Assembly (NCBI GenBank): GCA_033854735.1
Contig: JAWWPY010000482.1
Span: 1-64,000, forward strand
DNA length: 64,000 nt
Direction: 5' to 3'
Origin: JAWWPY01 sp033854735
GTDB taxonomy: Bacteria; Actinomycetota; Actinomycetes; Streptosporangiales; Streptosporangiaceae
The notes beneath the pieces were generated by a model that made no database searches, was not told the origin of the DNA, and saw only the letters and a program-made list of their open reading frames with translations. A program made the position numbers and the translations under genes. Position 1 is the stretch's first letter; every line of letters begins with the position of its first letter. Shown one piece after another: positions 49,835-58,055 of the stretch.

Positions 49835-50806
49835 ATGACCGCAGCAGAATTCGACGGGCTCACCGCCCTGGTCACCGGCGGCGCCTCCGGCATCGGGCTG
49901 GCCACCGCTCAGCACCTGGCCGCCCGCGGCGCGCGGGTCGCGATCCTCGACCGGGACACTCGCCGCCCGGACGCCACCACAGCCGGGAGCAATGGAGACG
50001 CGGGCGGGGTGGGCTGGGATGCGGGCGGGGCCGGCGGGGATGCGGGCGGGGCCGGCCGGGACCCGAATGGCGAGGGTGGCGGGGATGGGAGCGGGGCCGG
50101 CGGGGATGGGAGCGGCGGGGATGCCGGCCGGGACCCGAATGGCGAGGGTGGCGGGCATGCCGGAACGCTGGACTCCTTCCTCGCTGACGTGACGGACGAC
50201 GCCGCGGTGCTGGCCGCGGTCAGCGCGGCCGCCGAGACGCTCGGCGGCATCGACATCCTGGTCAACAACGCGGGCATCGGCGCCATCGGCACGGTCGAGG
50301 ACAATGACGACGAGGAGTGGCAGCGGGTCTTCGAGGTGAACGTGTTCGGCATGGTCCGCACCAGTCGTGCCGCACTGCCGCACCTGCGGCGGGCGGCGCG
50401 GCAACGGGGTACCGCGGTCATCGTCAACACCTGCTCCGTCGCGGCCAGCGCCGGCCTGCCGCAGCGTGCCCTGTACTCCGCGACCAAGGGTGCGGTCTAC
50501 TCGCTGACCCTCGCGATGGCCGCGGACTGCGTCACCGACGGGATCCGGGTGGCCTGCGTCAACCCGGGGACCGCGGACACCCCGTGGGTGTCGCGACTGC
50601 TTGACGCGTCACCCGATCCCGCCGCGGAGCGCGCCGCCCTGGCCGCGCGCCAGCCCATGGGCCGCCTGGTCGCCGCGGCGGAGGTCGCCGCGGCGATCGC
50701 CTACCTGGCCAGCCCGCTGTCCAGGGCGACGACCGGCGTAGCTCTGGCCGTCGACGGCGGGATGTCAGGGTTGCGCCTGCGCCCTCCCGGCCAGGCTCTC
50801 CGCTAG
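49835..50806 (+). CDS. SDR-family dehydrogenase with Gly-rich insert
   Basis: A 323-residue short-chain dehydrogenase. NAD(P) site TGGASGIGLATAQHLAARGA, LVNNAGIGAIG, catalytic Ser in NTCSVAASAG, Tyr and Lys in YSATKGAVYSLT. In fucose pathways an SDR acts either as L-fucose dehydrogenase or as 2-keto-3-deoxy-L-fuconate dehydrogenase; which one cannot be told here. Between strand 2 (ILDRDTRRPD) and the ADVTDD motif sits an about 60-residue Gly/Asp/Ala-rich repeat insert absent from ordinary SDRs (about 250 residues). GGAGG 5 nt before the ATG. Confidence 0.9.
   Translation: MTAAEFDGLTALVTGGASGIGLATAQHLAARGARVAILDRDTRRPDATTAGSNGDAGGVGWDAGGAGGDAGGAGRDPNGEGGGDGSGAGGDGSGGDAGRDPNGEGGGHAGTLDSFLADVTDDAAVLAAVSAAAETLGGIDILVNNAGIGAIGTVEDNDDEEWQRVFEVNVFGMVRTSRAALPHLRRAARQRGTAVIVNTCSVAASAGLPQRALYSATKGAVYSLTLAMAADCVTDGIRVACVNPGTADTPWVSRLLDASPDPAAERAALAARQPMGRLVAAAEVAAAIAYLASPLSRATTGVALAVDGGMSGLRLRPPGQALR
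49997..50155. repeat. Gly-rich tandem repeat inside SDR gene
   Basis: About three 21-bp units encoding D-A-G-G-A-G-G, then two copies of a segment encoding RDPNGEGGG separated by D-G-S-G units. All in frame, between cofactor-binding strands where a loop is tolerated. Confidence 0.82.
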
Positions 50807-50931
50807 AGCCAAAGATCCGATGACTAGGACTCAGCGCATGAGGGGTGTGGCACAGGCACTGGCTCCCAAAGGCTGCGCCAGGCACCAGATATCGTTTCGG
50901 TGACGGTCTGCCGCTTCCATCCCAATCGGCG

Positions 50932-50961
50932 TTGACAGGCCAGATACATCGGATCTATTTT
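50932..50961 (+). promoter_or_regulatory. Promoter of sugar transport operon with operator in spacer
   Basis: TTGACA (50932-50937), 18-bp spacer, TATTTT (50956-50961). ACATCGGATCT (50946-50956), one base different from the palindrome at the SDR promoter, fills the spacer, so a bound regulator would block polymerase. The leader to the ATG at 51048 is about 80 nt. Confidence 0.68.
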
Positions 50962-51047
50962 CCAGGCACACGACCAGGGACCCGTTTCACTGGCGGAACG
51001 CGAGGGCGCGGCCCGCAGGCCCCCGGGGAGTGGACACAGGAGGACCG

Positions 51048-52196
51048 ATGGCACTTCGGAGACGTTTCAGCGTGTCCGCCTCGGCCGCGATAGCGGTCGC
51101 GGCGCTGCTCGCCGGGTGCGGTTCCAGCGGCGGCGGCAGCGCCAGCGGCGGGAGCAGCACATCGAACTCGGGGCCGGTCGCCATAGGCGTCGACCTCACC
51201 TACAACAACACGGCGTTCTGGTCCGCCTACATCAACTACGAGACCCAGTACGCCAAGCAACTGCACATCAAGCTGCTCGGCCCGCTCCTGTCCGCGGCCA
51301 GCGCCAGCCTGCAGAACCAGCAGGTCGAGGAGCTGGTCAACGAAGGGGCCAAGGCGATCATCGTGAACCCCGAGACCGCGACCAGCCTCGGCCCGGCCAT
51401 CACCTACGCGGCCAAGCACAACGTGCAACTGATCTCTGTCGACACGATCGTCGGCGTCGGCCACGTCTACATGGTGGTGCGGGCTTCCAACCTGATCTAC
51501 GGCCAGGACGCGTGCGCCTACGTCAGCTCGTTCGCGAAGTCCGGCTACGTCCTCGAGCTGGAGGGCGACCTGACCTCCTCGAACGGTGCCGACCGGGCCA
51601 ACGGCTTCGACCATTGCATGGCGGCCAACGACCCCGGAGTCAAGATCCTTAAGGACCCCACGGTGTGGACGGACGCTACCGCGGTGACGGACGCGCAAAA
51701 CGCGGTCAACGCCTACGGCAGCAAGCTCAAGGCCATCTACTCCGCATGGAGCAGCCCGGACACCGGCATCATCCCGCTGCTGAAGGCCAAGGGCCTGACC
51801 GGCAAGGTCGCGCTGATCAGCGATGACGGCGTGCCCTTCGAGATGTGCTACATCGGCAAGGGCACGGTCAGCGCGTCCCAGTCACAGCCAGCGAACCTGT
51901 ACGCCCAGTGGGCGCTCAAGTATGCCCTCGATGCCGCCAAGGGCGTCAAGCTGCAGGCCGGCCAGCCGGGCGGCGGCGCACCGAGCCTGCAGATGGTCAC
52001 CTACCAGGGAGATGCCAACCTCGGCGACCCGATCGTGGCCCCGTTCGTGACCAAGACCGCCACGACCTTCACGCTCAAGCCCACTGATGGCCTGCCTGGC
52101 CAGGTGACGACCACCCCGGTCACCGACAGCCAGCTCTGGGGCAACGTCTACGGCGCCGCGCACGGCGGCGTCTGCAGCACAGCTGCAACTGGATGA
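51048..52196 (+). CDS. Sugar ABC transporter substrate-binding lipoprotein
   Basis: A 382-residue periplasmic-binding-protein-type-1 lipoprotein. The signal ends in a lipobox LLAGCG followed by a Gly/Ser linker. The body has GVDLTYNNTAFWSAYINYE, VEELVNEGAKAIIVNPETA and LISDDG, as in ribose/simple-sugar binders. ATG 51048 has AGGAGG 4 nt upstream. First gene of an operon with L-fuconate dehydratase, so L-fucose or a related deoxy-sugar is the likely ligand (inference). Its stop overlaps the ATPase start as ATGA. Confidence 0.9.
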   Translation: MALRRRFSVSASAAIAVAALLAGCGSSGGGSASGGSSTSNSGPVAIGVDLTYNNTAFWSAYINYETQYAKQLHIKLLGPLLSAASASLQNQQVEELVNEGAKAIIVNPETATSLGPAITYAAKHNVQLISVDTIVGVGHVYMVVRASNLIYGQDACAYVSSFAKSGYVLELEGDLTSSNGADRANGFDHCMAANDPGVKILKDPTVWTDATAVTDAQNAVNAYGSKLKAIYSAWSSPDTGIIPLLKAKGLTGKVALISDDGVPFEMCYIGKGTVSASQSQPANLYAQWALKYALDAAKGVKLQAGQPGGGAPSLQMVTYQGDANLGDPIVAPFVTKTATTFTLKPTDGLPGQVTTTPVTDSQLWGNVYGAAHGGVCSTAATG

Positions 52197-53878
52197 GCGA
52201 GCAGGTCGCGCCCGCTGCCTCGGCTGCCGCACCGGCAGCCGAGGCAGCAGGCATCCGCAAGCAGTTCGGCAGCACGCAGGCGCTGCGCGGGGTGGACCTC
52301 ACCCTGCAGGTGGGCCGCTGCCTGGGCCTGGTCGGCCGGAACGGCGCGGGCAAGTCCACGCTGGTATCGATCCTGAGCGGCATTTACCCGGCCGACAGTG
52401 GCGAGGTCCGGTTCGACGGCAGGCCCGCGCCGCCGCTGGGCCACGTGAGCGCCTGGCGCGGCCAGATCGCGACCGTGTTCCAGCACTCCATGGTGGTTCC
52501 CGGGCTCACCGTCGCCGAGAACGTGTTCCTCGGCCGCCAGCCCCGGCGCGCGGGCCTGGTCGACTGGCGGCGGATGCGCGAGCAGACCCGCCAGGTCATG
52601 GCCGAGTGGGGCTTCCAGATCGATGTGAGCCAGCCCTGCGAGAACCTCACCGTGGAGCAGCGGCAGATCGTGGAGATAGCCAGGGCGCTCGCAGCGGGCA
52701 CCCGCTGCCTGCTGCTCGACGAACCTACCGCGGCGCTTGAGCGCAGCGCCATCGAGCGGCTGTTCGCGCGGGTCAGGCAGCTCACCGCCAGCGGTGTCGC
52801 GATCCTCTACATCTCACACCACCTTGAGGAAGTCTTCGAGATCTGCCAGGACGTCGCGGTAATCCGGGACGGCGAGCTGGTGCTCACCGGGCCGACGCCG
52901 GGCCTGTCCAAAGACGAGCTGGTGACCGCGATGGTCGGCCCGGACGCGGCCGCCACGCGAGCTAGCCTGACGCGGGCCGGCCCAGACGGGGCGGCGGCCG
53001 CACCGGCAGCCGATGCCGGTGCGCCGCTCCTGGTGATCGATCACGTTTCCGCGGAATCACCGGGCGGGCGGGTCAGGGACACCTCGCTCCAGGTGCGGCC
53101 AGGTGAGCGGGTCGGCATCACGGGCCTGCTCAGCGCCGGTGTCACCACGCTGGCCCGGATTGTCGCAGGCGCGGCGCCCTACGAGTCGGGCCGCGTGCTC
53201 CTCGATGGGGAGCAGCTCGCCCCGGGACGGCGTGACCTCGCCTTGCGGGCGGGTGTCGGCTACCTCCCCGAGGACCGGCAGGCGGACGGCTTCGTGCCGT
53301 TCCTCGGCGTCGCTGAGAACAGCACCATGACCATCACTGACTGGCTGGCCCGGATGGCGGGCTTCCTGCGCCCCCAGACCAGGGCGGCGGCCGCGGCGCC
53401 GCTCACCCGCACGTTGTCCATCATGTCGGCCGGGCCCGACCAGCCCGTGGGTGAGCTTTCCGGCGGGAACCAGCAGAAGGTCACCGCGGCCCGCGCCCTG
53501 GCCCGCAAACCGCGGCTCATTGTCGCCATCACCCCGACTCGCGGCGTGGACGTGGCGTCAAAGACCCTGCTCCTGGCCGAGCTCGCCCGGGTGACCACGG
53601 AGACCGGGGCCGCGCTGCTGCTCGCCACCGATGAGCTTGACGACCTGGCCATCTGTGATCGCGTCATCGTCCTGGTCCGCGGTGAGCACTTCACCGAGTT
53701 CACCGAGCCACCCTTCAACCGCGAGGCTCTCATCGCGGCCACCGAGGGCATGACCAGGGACCCCGCCGGCCACGGCACCAGCAATGGCGGCACCGGCACC
53801 AGCGCAGAACCGGCTGGCGCAGAACCGGCCAGTGGCACAGACACCCAACCCGACTCCGGGAGACAGGGGCCACCATGA
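52193..53878 (+). CDS. Sugar ABC transporter ATP-binding protein (two nucleotide-binding domains)
   Basis: A 561-residue RbsA-type ATPase. First domain: Walker A GRNGAGKSTLVSIL, Q-loop VFQHSM, Walker B LLLDEPTAALE, H-loop ISHHLEE; its signature is atypical (NLTVEQRQIVEIA). Second domain: degenerate Walker A (TGLLSAGVTTLARI) but canonical signature ELSGGNQQKVTAARAL. This asymmetry is normal for the family. The C-terminal 40 residues are a Gly/Thr/Ala tail. Starts by ATGA overlap with the binding-protein gene and ends by ATGA overlap with a 26-codon ORF. Confidence 0.93.
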   Translation: MSEQVAPAASAAAPAAEAAGIRKQFGSTQALRGVDLTLQVGRCLGLVGRNGAGKSTLVSILSGIYPADSGEVRFDGRPAPPLGHVSAWRGQIATVFQHSMVVPGLTVAENVFLGRQPRRAGLVDWRRMREQTRQVMAEWGFQIDVSQPCENLTVEQRQIVEIARALAAGTRCLLLDEPTAALERSAIERLFARVRQLTASGVAILYISHHLEEVFEICQDVAVIRDGELVLTGPTPGLSKDELVTAMVGPDAAATRASLTRAGPDGAAAAPAADAGAPLLVIDHVSAESPGGRVRDTSLQVRPGERVGITGLLSAGVTTLARIVAGAAPYESGRVLLDGEQLAPGRRDLALRAGVGYLPEDRQADGFVPFLGVAENSTMTITDWLARMAGFLRPQTRAAAAAPLTRTLSIMSAGPDQPVGELSGGNQQKVTAARALARKPRLIVAITPTRGVDVASKTLLLAELARVTTETGAALLLATDELDDLAICDRVIVLVRGEHFTEFTEPPFNREALIAATEGMTRDPAGHGTSNGGTGTSAEPAGAEPASGTDTQPDSGRQGPP

Positions 53879-53955
53879 ACGAGCTGGAAGGGCGCAGTGA
53901 AGGGGGAATGGGGAGGCGGGCGGGGCCCCGGAGGCGAGCGGGAGATACAGCATGA
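53875..53955 (+). CDS. 26-residue bridging ORF between ATPase and permease genes
   Basis: ATG at 53875 overlaps the ATPase stop (ATGA) and the ORF's TGA (53953-53955) overlaps the permease ATG at 53952 (ATGA). The product would be a short Arg/Gly-rich peptide (MNELEGRSEGGMGRRAGPRR and six more). No known family. Ribosome-binding sites for the permease (GGAGG, GGGAGA) lie within it. The most likely function is translational relay across the gap; a stable peptide is possible but unsupported. Confidence 0.4.
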   Translation: MNELEGRSEGGMGRRAGPRRRAGDTA

Positions 53956-55013
53956 CCGAGCCAACGGACTCTGGCGCCACTGCGGTCGCCGACCGCGGGC
54001 GAGCCGAGGTGGAAGCCGTGCTCCAAGGGCGCAGCCGACGCACGGCAGCGGTCTCGTTGATCCGCGAAGCCGCACTGCTGCCGGTCCTCGTTGTGCTGAT
54101 CGTTATCGGTGCTTTCGTGAACAGCGCATTCCTGACGGTCTCCAACATTTCCGGCATCGGGGAACAGATCGCAGCGCTCGGCGTCACCGTGGTCGGCGAG
54201 AGCCTCATCCTGCTCATCGGCGGGATGGACCTCTCCCTGGAGGGAACCTACGGGCTCGCGCCGATGGTGGCGGCATGGCTGATGGTGCCCGTCGCGGAGT
54301 ACGGCTCGGGAACACGGCTGAGTCCCTACCTGGCGATTGTCGTGCTGCTCGCGGTGGGCGCCGCCATCGGCGTGATGAACGGCCTGCTGATCGTCAAGGG
54401 ACGGCTGAACGGATTCATCGTCACGCTCGGCATGACGATCGTCCTGGCCGGGCTGCAGCTAGGCATCGTGCACGGGAACACGCTGTTCAACCTGCCCCCC
54501 GTGTTCGTGTATCTGGGCTCGGCCAGCATCGGGGCCGTCCCCGTCTCGTTCGTTGTCGCGGTGATCATCTTTGTCGGCGTCGGCGTCTTCCTGCGCTACC
54601 ACCGCACCGGCCGGGCGATCTACGCGGTGGGCGGCAACCTGGCGGCTGCGCGCGCCGCGGGGATCAAAGTCGACCGGATCAGGATCGGCGTCTACGTCGC
54701 CGGCAGCATCCTCGCGGCGATCGGCGGCCTGATGGAGGCGGGCCGGGTCAGCGCCGTCACCGGCCAGCAGGGCTACCAGGAGGGCATCATTTTCTCGGTC
54801 TTCGCCGCCGCGGTGATTGGCGGAGTGAGCCTGAGGGGGGGCCGGGGGAACATGGTGGGCGCGGCGTCCGGCGTAATTCTGCTCGGCCTCGTGCAGAACA
54901 TCCTGGACCTGGCCAACGCGCCCAACTACTGGATCGAGGCGGTCACCGGCGGGGTCATCCTCGTCGCACTCATTCTGGCCAGGCTGATCGGCGGCGAGGC
55001 GGCAGCCGAGTGA
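53952..55013 (+). CDS. Sugar ABC transporter permease (RbsC type)
   Basis: A 353-residue permease with about ten hydrophobic helices after a 35-residue cytoplasmic N-terminus. Family motifs: LIGGMDLSLEGTYGLAPMV, LIVKGRLNGFIVTLGM and YAVGGNLAAARAAGIKVDR, then IGGVSLRGGRGNMVGA, the ATPase contact region. Works with the binding protein and ATPase encoded upstream. ATG 53952 is fixed by a GGGAGA site and the ATGA overlap with the small ORF before it. Confidence 0.92.
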   Translation: MTEPTDSGATAVADRGRAEVEAVLQGRSRRTAAVSLIREAALLPVLVVLIVIGAFVNSAFLTVSNISGIGEQIAALGVTVVGESLILLIGGMDLSLEGTYGLAPMVAAWLMVPVAEYGSGTRLSPYLAIVVLLAVGAAIGVMNGLLIVKGRLNGFIVTLGMTIVLAGLQLGIVHGNTLFNLPPVFVYLGSASIGAVPVSFVVAVIIFVGVGVFLRYHRTGRAIYAVGGNLAAARAAGIKVDRIRIGVYVAGSILAAIGGLMEAGRVSAVTGQQGYQEGIIFSVFAAAVIGGVSLRGGRGNMVGAASGVILLGLVQNILDLANAPNYWIEAVTGGVILVALILARLIGGEAAAE

Positions 55014-55069
55014 GCGGCCGGGCCAGCGGCAGCCGCGGGACAGACCCGGGCGGGAACCGCGCGGCATGA
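55010..55069 (+). CDS. 19-residue bridging ORF between permease and dehydratase genes
   Basis: GTG at 55010 overlaps the permease stop (GTGA) and the ORF's TGA (55067-55069) overlaps the dehydratase ATG at 55066 (ATGA). The product would be MSGRASGSRGTDPGGNRAA. The dehydratase lacks a strong ribosome-binding site (only CGGGAA), so reinitiation by ribosomes finishing this ORF would explain its translation. No homology claimed. Confidence 0.38.
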   Translation: MSGRASGSRGTDPGGNRAA

Positions 55070-56370
55070 CCACGATTGTTGGCTTTGACACCTTCGACGT
55101 GCGTTTCCCCACTTCGCGGACGCTGGACGGGTCAGACGCGATGAACCCGAGCCCCGACTACTCGGCCGCAGCCCTCGTGGTGCGCACCGATGCCGCGGAC
55201 GGGCTGGCCGGGCATTCGCACGTCTTCACCATCGGGCGGGGCAACGACATCCAGCTCGCGGCGGTCCGGGCGCTCGAGCCGTTCCTGGCCGGCCGCGACC
55301 TCGACGAGACCCTGTCCGACCTTGGCGCGCTGTCCCGGCGGCTCGTCGGCGACAGCCCGCTGCGCTGGCTGGGACCTGAACGGGGGGTCGTCCACATGGC
55401 CATCGGAGCGGTGCTGAACGCGTGCTGGGACCTCGCGGCCCGGCGCGCGGGCAAGCCGCTCTGGCGCTTCCTGGCCGACATGTCCCCGGAGGAGATCGTC
55501 TCCCTGGTGGACTTCAGGTATCTCACCGATGCGCTCACCCCCGACGACGCACTGGAACTGCTGGAACGGGGCAGCGCCGGGCGAGCCAGGCGCCGCCAGG
55601 TCCTGGAGCGCGACGGCTACCCGGCCTACACCTCGGCCCCGGGATGGCTCGGCTACTCCGACGAACTGCTGGCCGAGCTGTGCGCGGAGTCCGTCCAGAA
55701 CGGCTTCACCCAGGTCAAGATCAAGGTGGGCGGGAGCCTCGATGACGATCTGCGGCGCTGCGGGGTCGCCCGCGGCGCCGTCGGCGAAGACGTAGCCATC
55801 GCGCTCGACGCGAACCAGGTATGGGACGTGCCGGGCGCGATTGCCTGGACGCGCGAGCTCGCCCCGTTCCGGCCAGCCTGGATCGAGGAGCCGACCAGCC
55901 CGGACGACATCCTCGGCACCGCACGGATCCGCCGCGGCGTGAAGCCGGTCCCAGTGGCCACCGGCGAGCATGTCGCCAACCGGGTCATCTTCAAGCAGCT
56001 TCTCCAGGCGGAAGCGATCGACATCATGCAGATCGACGCCTGCCGGGTGGCCGGGGTGAACGAGAACATCGCGAACCTGCTTCTCGCGGCCAAGTTCGGC
56101 GTCCCGGTCTGCCCGCATGCGGGCGGTGTCGGCCTGTGCGAGATGGTCCAGCATCTGTCGATGTTCGATTACGTCGCCCTGTCGGGGACGACCGACGGCC
56201 GCCAGATCGAGTGGATCGACCACCTGCACGAGCACTTCACGGCGCCCGCCCGCGTGCACCGGGGACGGTACGTCACGCCGGCCACCCCCGGGACCTCCGC
56301 GGAGCTGCGGCCGGAGTCGCTGAGGGAGTTCTCGTTCCCGGACGGGGCCGCGTGGCGCTCAGGCACATGA
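55066..56370 (+). CDS. fucD: L-fuconate dehydratase (enolase superfamily)
   Basis: Dehydrates L-fuconate to 2-keto-3-deoxy-L-fuconate. The 434-residue protein matches the FucD branch of the mandelate-racemase group: Lys pair in QVKIKVGG, metal ligands in IALDANQVWD, AWIEEPTSPDD and VATGEHVANRV, the substrate-contacting MQIDACRVAGVNEN and the base region PVCPHAGGVGLCEMVQHLSM. A long N-terminal capping domain is present. Closely related sugar-acid dehydratases cannot be excluded. Its stop overlaps the amidohydrolase ATG. Confidence 0.9.
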   Translation: MTTIVGFDTFDVRFPTSRTLDGSDAMNPSPDYSAAALVVRTDAADGLAGHSHVFTIGRGNDIQLAAVRALEPFLAGRDLDETLSDLGALSRRLVGDSPLRWLGPERGVVHMAIGAVLNACWDLAARRAGKPLWRFLADMSPEEIVSLVDFRYLTDALTPDDALELLERGSAGRARRRQVLERDGYPAYTSAPGWLGYSDELLAELCAESVQNGFTQVKIKVGGSLDDDLRRCGVARGAVGEDVAIALDANQVWDVPGAIAWTRELAPFRPAWIEEPTSPDDILGTARIRRGVKPVPVATGEHVANRVIFKQLLQAEAIDIMQIDACRVAGVNENIANLLLAAKFGVPVCPHAGGVGLCEMVQHLSMFDYVALSGTTDGRQIEWIDHLHEHFTAPARVHRGRYVTPATPGTSAELRPESLREFSFPDGAAWRSGT

Positions 56371-57224
56371 TCGTTGACGCGCACCACCACATATGGGACC
56401 CCGATACCCGCGCCCACACCTGGCTCGACTCGCTGCCCGGGCTGCGCCGCCGGTTCAGCGCGGCCGACTTCGCCCTGGTCGCCGCGGACCACGGGGTAAC
56501 GGCCAGCGTGCTGGTCCAGGTACTCGCCAGCGCGGCGGAGACCGAGGAATTCCTGGCCCTGGCGGCCACGCCAGGCGTGGTCACGGGCGTGATCGGCTGG
56601 GCCGACCTGACCGCCCCCGGCGTGGCTGACGAGATAGGCCGGCTACGGCAACTGCCCGGTGGCAGCAGCCTCGTCGGCCTCCGCCACCTGGTCCAGGACG
56701 AACCGGATCCCGGCTGGCTCGACCGGCGTGATGTGCGGCGCGGGATACGGGCCGTCGGCCACGCTGGCCTGGCCTACGATCTGCTGGTCCGCCCGGCGCA
56801 ACTGCCCGCCGCCCTCCGCGTGGCCAGCGACCTGGACGACGTGCGCTTCGTCCTCGATCATGGGGCGAAGCCAGACATCGCGTCCGGCTACCTCGAACCG
56901 TGGTCCAGCCGGGTTGCCGAGCTGGCCCGCCGGCCGAACGTGACAGGCAAGCTATCCGGGCTGGTGACCGAGGCGGGGCCGGGCTGGACGGTCCCGCGGA
57001 TCGTCCCGTACGCCAGCCGGCTGCTGGAATGCTTCGGGCCGGCCCGGCTGATGTTCGGGTCCGACTGGCCGGTCTGCACCCTGGCCGCCAGCTACGGCGA
57101 GGTACTAGCCCTGGCCAGGGAGGCGCTGGGTGACCAGCTCAGCGTCGCCGAACTCGACGCCGTTTTCGCCGGCAATGCGATCACTACCTACGGCCTCGCC
57201 CGCCGGGCGGCCGGGCCGGGATAG
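56367..57224 (+). CDS. Amidohydrolase-2 family lactonase (L-fuconolactone hydrolase-like)
   Basis: A 285-residue TIM-barrel hydrolase of COG3618, a family that opens sugar lactones such as L-fucono-1,5-lactone. Metal-site motif VDAHHHIWDPD at the N-terminus, then GLRHLVQDEPDPGW, RFVLDHGAKPDI and the late Asp in RLMFGSDWPVCTL. ATG 56367 overlaps the dehydratase stop as ATGA. Last gene of the transport/catabolism operon; it would act one step before FucD. Confidence 0.88.
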   Translation: MIVDAHHHIWDPDTRAHTWLDSLPGLRRRFSAADFALVAADHGVTASVLVQVLASAAETEEFLALAATPGVVTGVIGWADLTAPGVADEIGRLRQLPGGSSLVGLRHLVQDEPDPGWLDRRDVRRGIRAVGHAGLAYDLLVRPAQLPAALRVASDLDDVRFVLDHGAKPDIASGYLEPWSSRVAELARRPNVTGKLSGLVTEAGPGWTVPRIVPYASRLLECFGPARLMFGSDWPVCTLAASYGEVLALAREALGDQLSVAELDAVFAGNAITTYGLARRAAGPG

Positions 57225-57244
57225 CGGGGGCGTGGGAGCGTTCT

Positions 57245-57916
57245 TCAGAGCACGGAGGCGAGCCACTGCTCCACGCTGGCGATGTGCACGGTCGACCAGG
57301 ACCTGGCCACCTCGGGGTCGTGCGAGGCGAGAGCGTCGAGAATGGCCCGGTGCTCGGCAAGCGTGCGCTCCCGGGCGCCCGCCTGGGTCAGGCCACGCCA
57401 GACCCGGGCCCGGAACGTCGGCCCGGACAGCGACTCCAGCAGCGAGCACAGCACCGAGTTCCCGCAGCACGCCGATATCCGCCGGTGGAACTCCAGGTCG
57501 TTGGCGACCAGATCTTCCACCTCGGGATGAGGACCGAGGCTGTCCAGCAGCCTGCCGAGGCCCTCGATCTCGTCCTCGCCGATGCGCTCCGCCGCCATGG
57601 CCGCGGCCGCTGGCTCCAGGATCCGCCTGACCTGCAGGAACTCAAGCACCGTCCCGTCACGATGGAAGTCGACGATGAAACTGAGCGCTTCCAGCAGGAG
57701 CGGCGGCTGCAGGCTGGTCACGTAGGTGCCGTCGCCGCGCCGCACATCAAGAATGTTCACCAACGACAGTGCCTTGACCGCCTCACGCAGTGAACTGCGC
57801 GAGAGCCCGAGCTCGGCGGCGAGATCCGCCTCCTTGGGCAGCCGGTCCCCCGCGCGCAGCGTGCCCGAGACGATCATTGACTTGATCTTCTCGATAGCCT
57901 CGTCGGTGAGCGCCAC
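57245..57916 (-). CDS. GntR-family regulator (FCD/FadR subgroup)
   Basis: A 223-residue repressor: N-terminal winged helix (GDRLPKEADLAAELGLSRSS then LREAVKALS) and a C-terminal all-helical FCD ligand domain with metal-binding His positions (ANDLEFHRRI; LAEHRAILDAL). GTG start with GGAGG 8 nt upstream. Convergent with the sugar operon and divergent from recQ. A palindrome identical to that at the SDR promoter lies 69 bp upstream, pointing to autoregulation and control of the fucose-type genes. Likely effector: a sugar acid from the pathway (inference). Confidence 0.92.
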   Translation of the reverse strand: MALTDEAIEKIKSMIVSGTLRAGDRLPKEADLAAELGLSRSSLREAVKALSLVNILDVRRGDGTYVTSLQPPLLLEALSFIVDFHRDGTVLEFLQVRRILEPAAAAMAAERIGEDEIEGLGRLLDSLGPHPEVEDLVANDLEFHRRISACCGNSVLCSLLESLSGPTFRARVWRGLTQAGARERTLAEHRAILDALASHDPEVARSWSTVHIASVEQWLASVL

Positions 57917-57984
57917 GGCAGTATCCTCCGCTCAGCCCTGTCCGCCCCAGCCGCGGCCCGTGTCACCCACAAGGACGTCCGGAC

Positions 57985-57995
57985 ACATCCGATGT
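57985..57995. promoter_or_regulatory. GntR operator ACATCCGATGT
   Basis: An 11-bp palindrome, the reverse complement of the site at 49785-49795. It lies in the 139-bp gap between gntR and the divergent recQ gene. A second palindrome, GTATG-G-CATAC, follows about 10 bp further right. Confidence 0.6.
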
Positions 57996-58055
57996 TTGCC
58001 CGAGTATGGCATACGCTGCTGAGCGGATCCCCAGGCGGCTGACGCGAAGGAGCAC

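Noticed and set aside
53897..55069. 390-codon alternative frame over the permease gene
   Set aside because: Arg/Gly-rich shadow; only its last 20 codons, as the GTG-started bridge at 55010, are worth considering.
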